In this document: piece by piece, positions 63,322 through 64,000 of the stretch | Position numbering within the stretch: the first letter of the stretch is position 1 | Layout of the letters: the number at the start of each line of letters is the position of its first letter | From: Pyropia haitanensis | Lineage: Eukaryota > Rhodophyta > Bangiophyceae > Bangiales > Bangiaceae | Reading direction: 5' to 3' | Length of the DNA stretch: 64,000 bases | Assembly (NCBI GenBank): GCA_008729055.1 | Contig: SDUX01000008.1 | Coordinates: 496,001 to 560,000 of the forward strand | The notes under the pieces: model-generated | What the model saw: only the letters and a program-made list of their open reading frames with translations | Told to the model about the DNA's origin: nothing | The model's database searches: none | Translations under genes and position numbers: made by a program

Positions 63322-64000
63322 TGAAAGCGCCGCTGGCGGCAGCCGCCGTGCCGGGTGCAGCCGTCGCGCCGGGCGCAGCCGCCAACAGGTTACGGCAGGG
63401 TGTGGGGCGGGTGGGGCGGCCGCCGCCGCCGCTGTTGACTCGTCAAGCCGACGGCCCCGTGGCGACACGGCCACCCGCTACACCCTCCGCCCGCCCCCAT
63501 CGCCAGTGGTGGTACTCCTGACGCCACAAAGAGGTCGTCCGCGACGAGACCAGCCGCGCTGCTCGGTCGGCTGGAACATCCCCGCCCTGCCTCAGCTGGG
63601 GTAGTGCGCCGCGCCGAGCCGATCCAGCACAGGGAGGCCGACGACAAGGCAGCGGTGGTCGCCGAAACTCGTGCTTCCCCCCCCTCCCTTCTCACCCCCT
63701 CCTCCACCGCTGTTCCCCCTTGACCCAGAGAGCAAAAGGAAAGAACTGAAAGGACGCACACGCACACGGCCCACGCGTACGACCGCAGCTGCCGGCGGAC
63801 GGCCGACATGGGCGTGCGCGACGAGTGCGCTGCACCTGCGCAGCCGTCGTAGCGGAGGCGGCGTCTGCCTCCCAAGCCCGCCATCTGAAGGGCCACCCAC
63901 CAGATACGACCGCACGAGCAGCGCGACACCAGTGAGAGAGTGGCAACGCTACACAAGAGGATGGAAGAGAAAAAGAAAATAAGCACGCAAGGTCACGGCG
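63322..64000. other. Window end, no gene recognised
   Basis: Open frames on the minus strand between 63390 and 63986 have mixed composition and no recognisable domain. They may be the upstream part of the small gene ending at 63073 or non-coding. A purine/pyrimidine-asymmetric stretch lies at about 63675-63725. Confidence 0.4.

Noticed and set aside
63390..63986. Minus-strand frame with a hydrophobic N-terminus (MLIFFFSSILLCSVATLSLV)
   Set aside because: The rest is Arg/Ser/Gly-rich with no domain, it overlaps the upstream region of the small gene at 63073-63321, and nothing supports translation.
1..64000. Bacterial or viral origin of the window
   Set aside because: GT-AG introns, nuclear factors such as CDC73 and CWC27, an LHC protein with transit peptide and the lack of operons all point to a eukaryotic nuclear genome. 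No viral or toxin gene was recognised.

Overview
The window looks like nuclear DNA of a red alga, most likely a bangiophyte of the Porphyra/Pyropia type. It is very GC-rich, and its genes have almost only G or C at third positions. Genes are large, nearly intronless and spaced by 0.3 to 4 kb. It carries a red-algal type light-harvesting protein with a plastid transit region. It also has a CLC anion transporter with the same proton-site substitution known from the red alga Cyanidioschyzon merolae. Eukaryote-only proteins (ALG13, CDC73, CWC27, PP1 inhibitor-2, bZIP, IBTK-type) and GT-AG introns rule out a prokaryote. The lineage call is inference from these features; no database search was possible.

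Layout. 0-10.5 kb: truncated Gfo/Idh/MocA oxidoreductase (-), LHC gene with one intron (+), a hypothetical one-helix membrane protein (+), a Kelch-BTB protein (-) and, divergent from it, ALG13 (+). 11-13.4 kb: a hypothetical protein with a possible WHEP-like end (+) and a membrane-anchored CHRD-domain protein (-). 13.4-17.2 kb: gene-poor, with an AT-rich island. 17.2-31.6 kb: IBTK-like ankyrin/RCC1/BTB protein (+), a long low-complexity protein ending in a PH-like domain (+) and a CLC anion transporter (-). 31.6-34.2 kb: gene-poor with a diverged direct repeat. 34.2-45 kb: bZIP factor (+), CDC73 (-), pheophytinase-like hydrolase (+), lysophospholipid acyltransferase (-). 46.9-64 kb: a membrane protein with repeated FPW motifs (-), an ABC1/UbiB kinase-like protein (+), CWC27 (-), PP1 inhibitor-2 (+), a GNAT-VOC fusion with one intron (+), a hypothetical probable plastid protein (-) and a small hypothetical membrane protein (-).

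The genes do not form an operon or pathway. They cover photosynthesis and chlorophyll turnover (LHC, pheophytinase), nuclear gene expression (CDC73, CWC27, bZIP), phosphatase and ubiquitin-adaptor type regulation (inhibitor-2, Kelch-BTB, IBTK-like), membranes and glycosylation (CLC, acyltransferase, ABC1, ALG13). Four gene pairs are head to head, and two of those intergenic regions hold a short G/C tandem repeat.

The strongest general observation concerns reading frames. Many clearly real genes change frame inside G or C runs, mostly of 8 or more bases. In 15 of the 17 breaks I could place, the frame is recovered by adding exactly one base. This points to systematic shortening of G/C homopolymers in the assembled sequence, so several gene models here cross frames and their ends are approximate. 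I did not find a convincing, entirely new multi-gene system. The most novel-looking items are the FPW-repeat membrane protein, the GNAT-VOC fusion, the altered CWC27 active-site loop and the AT-rich island.
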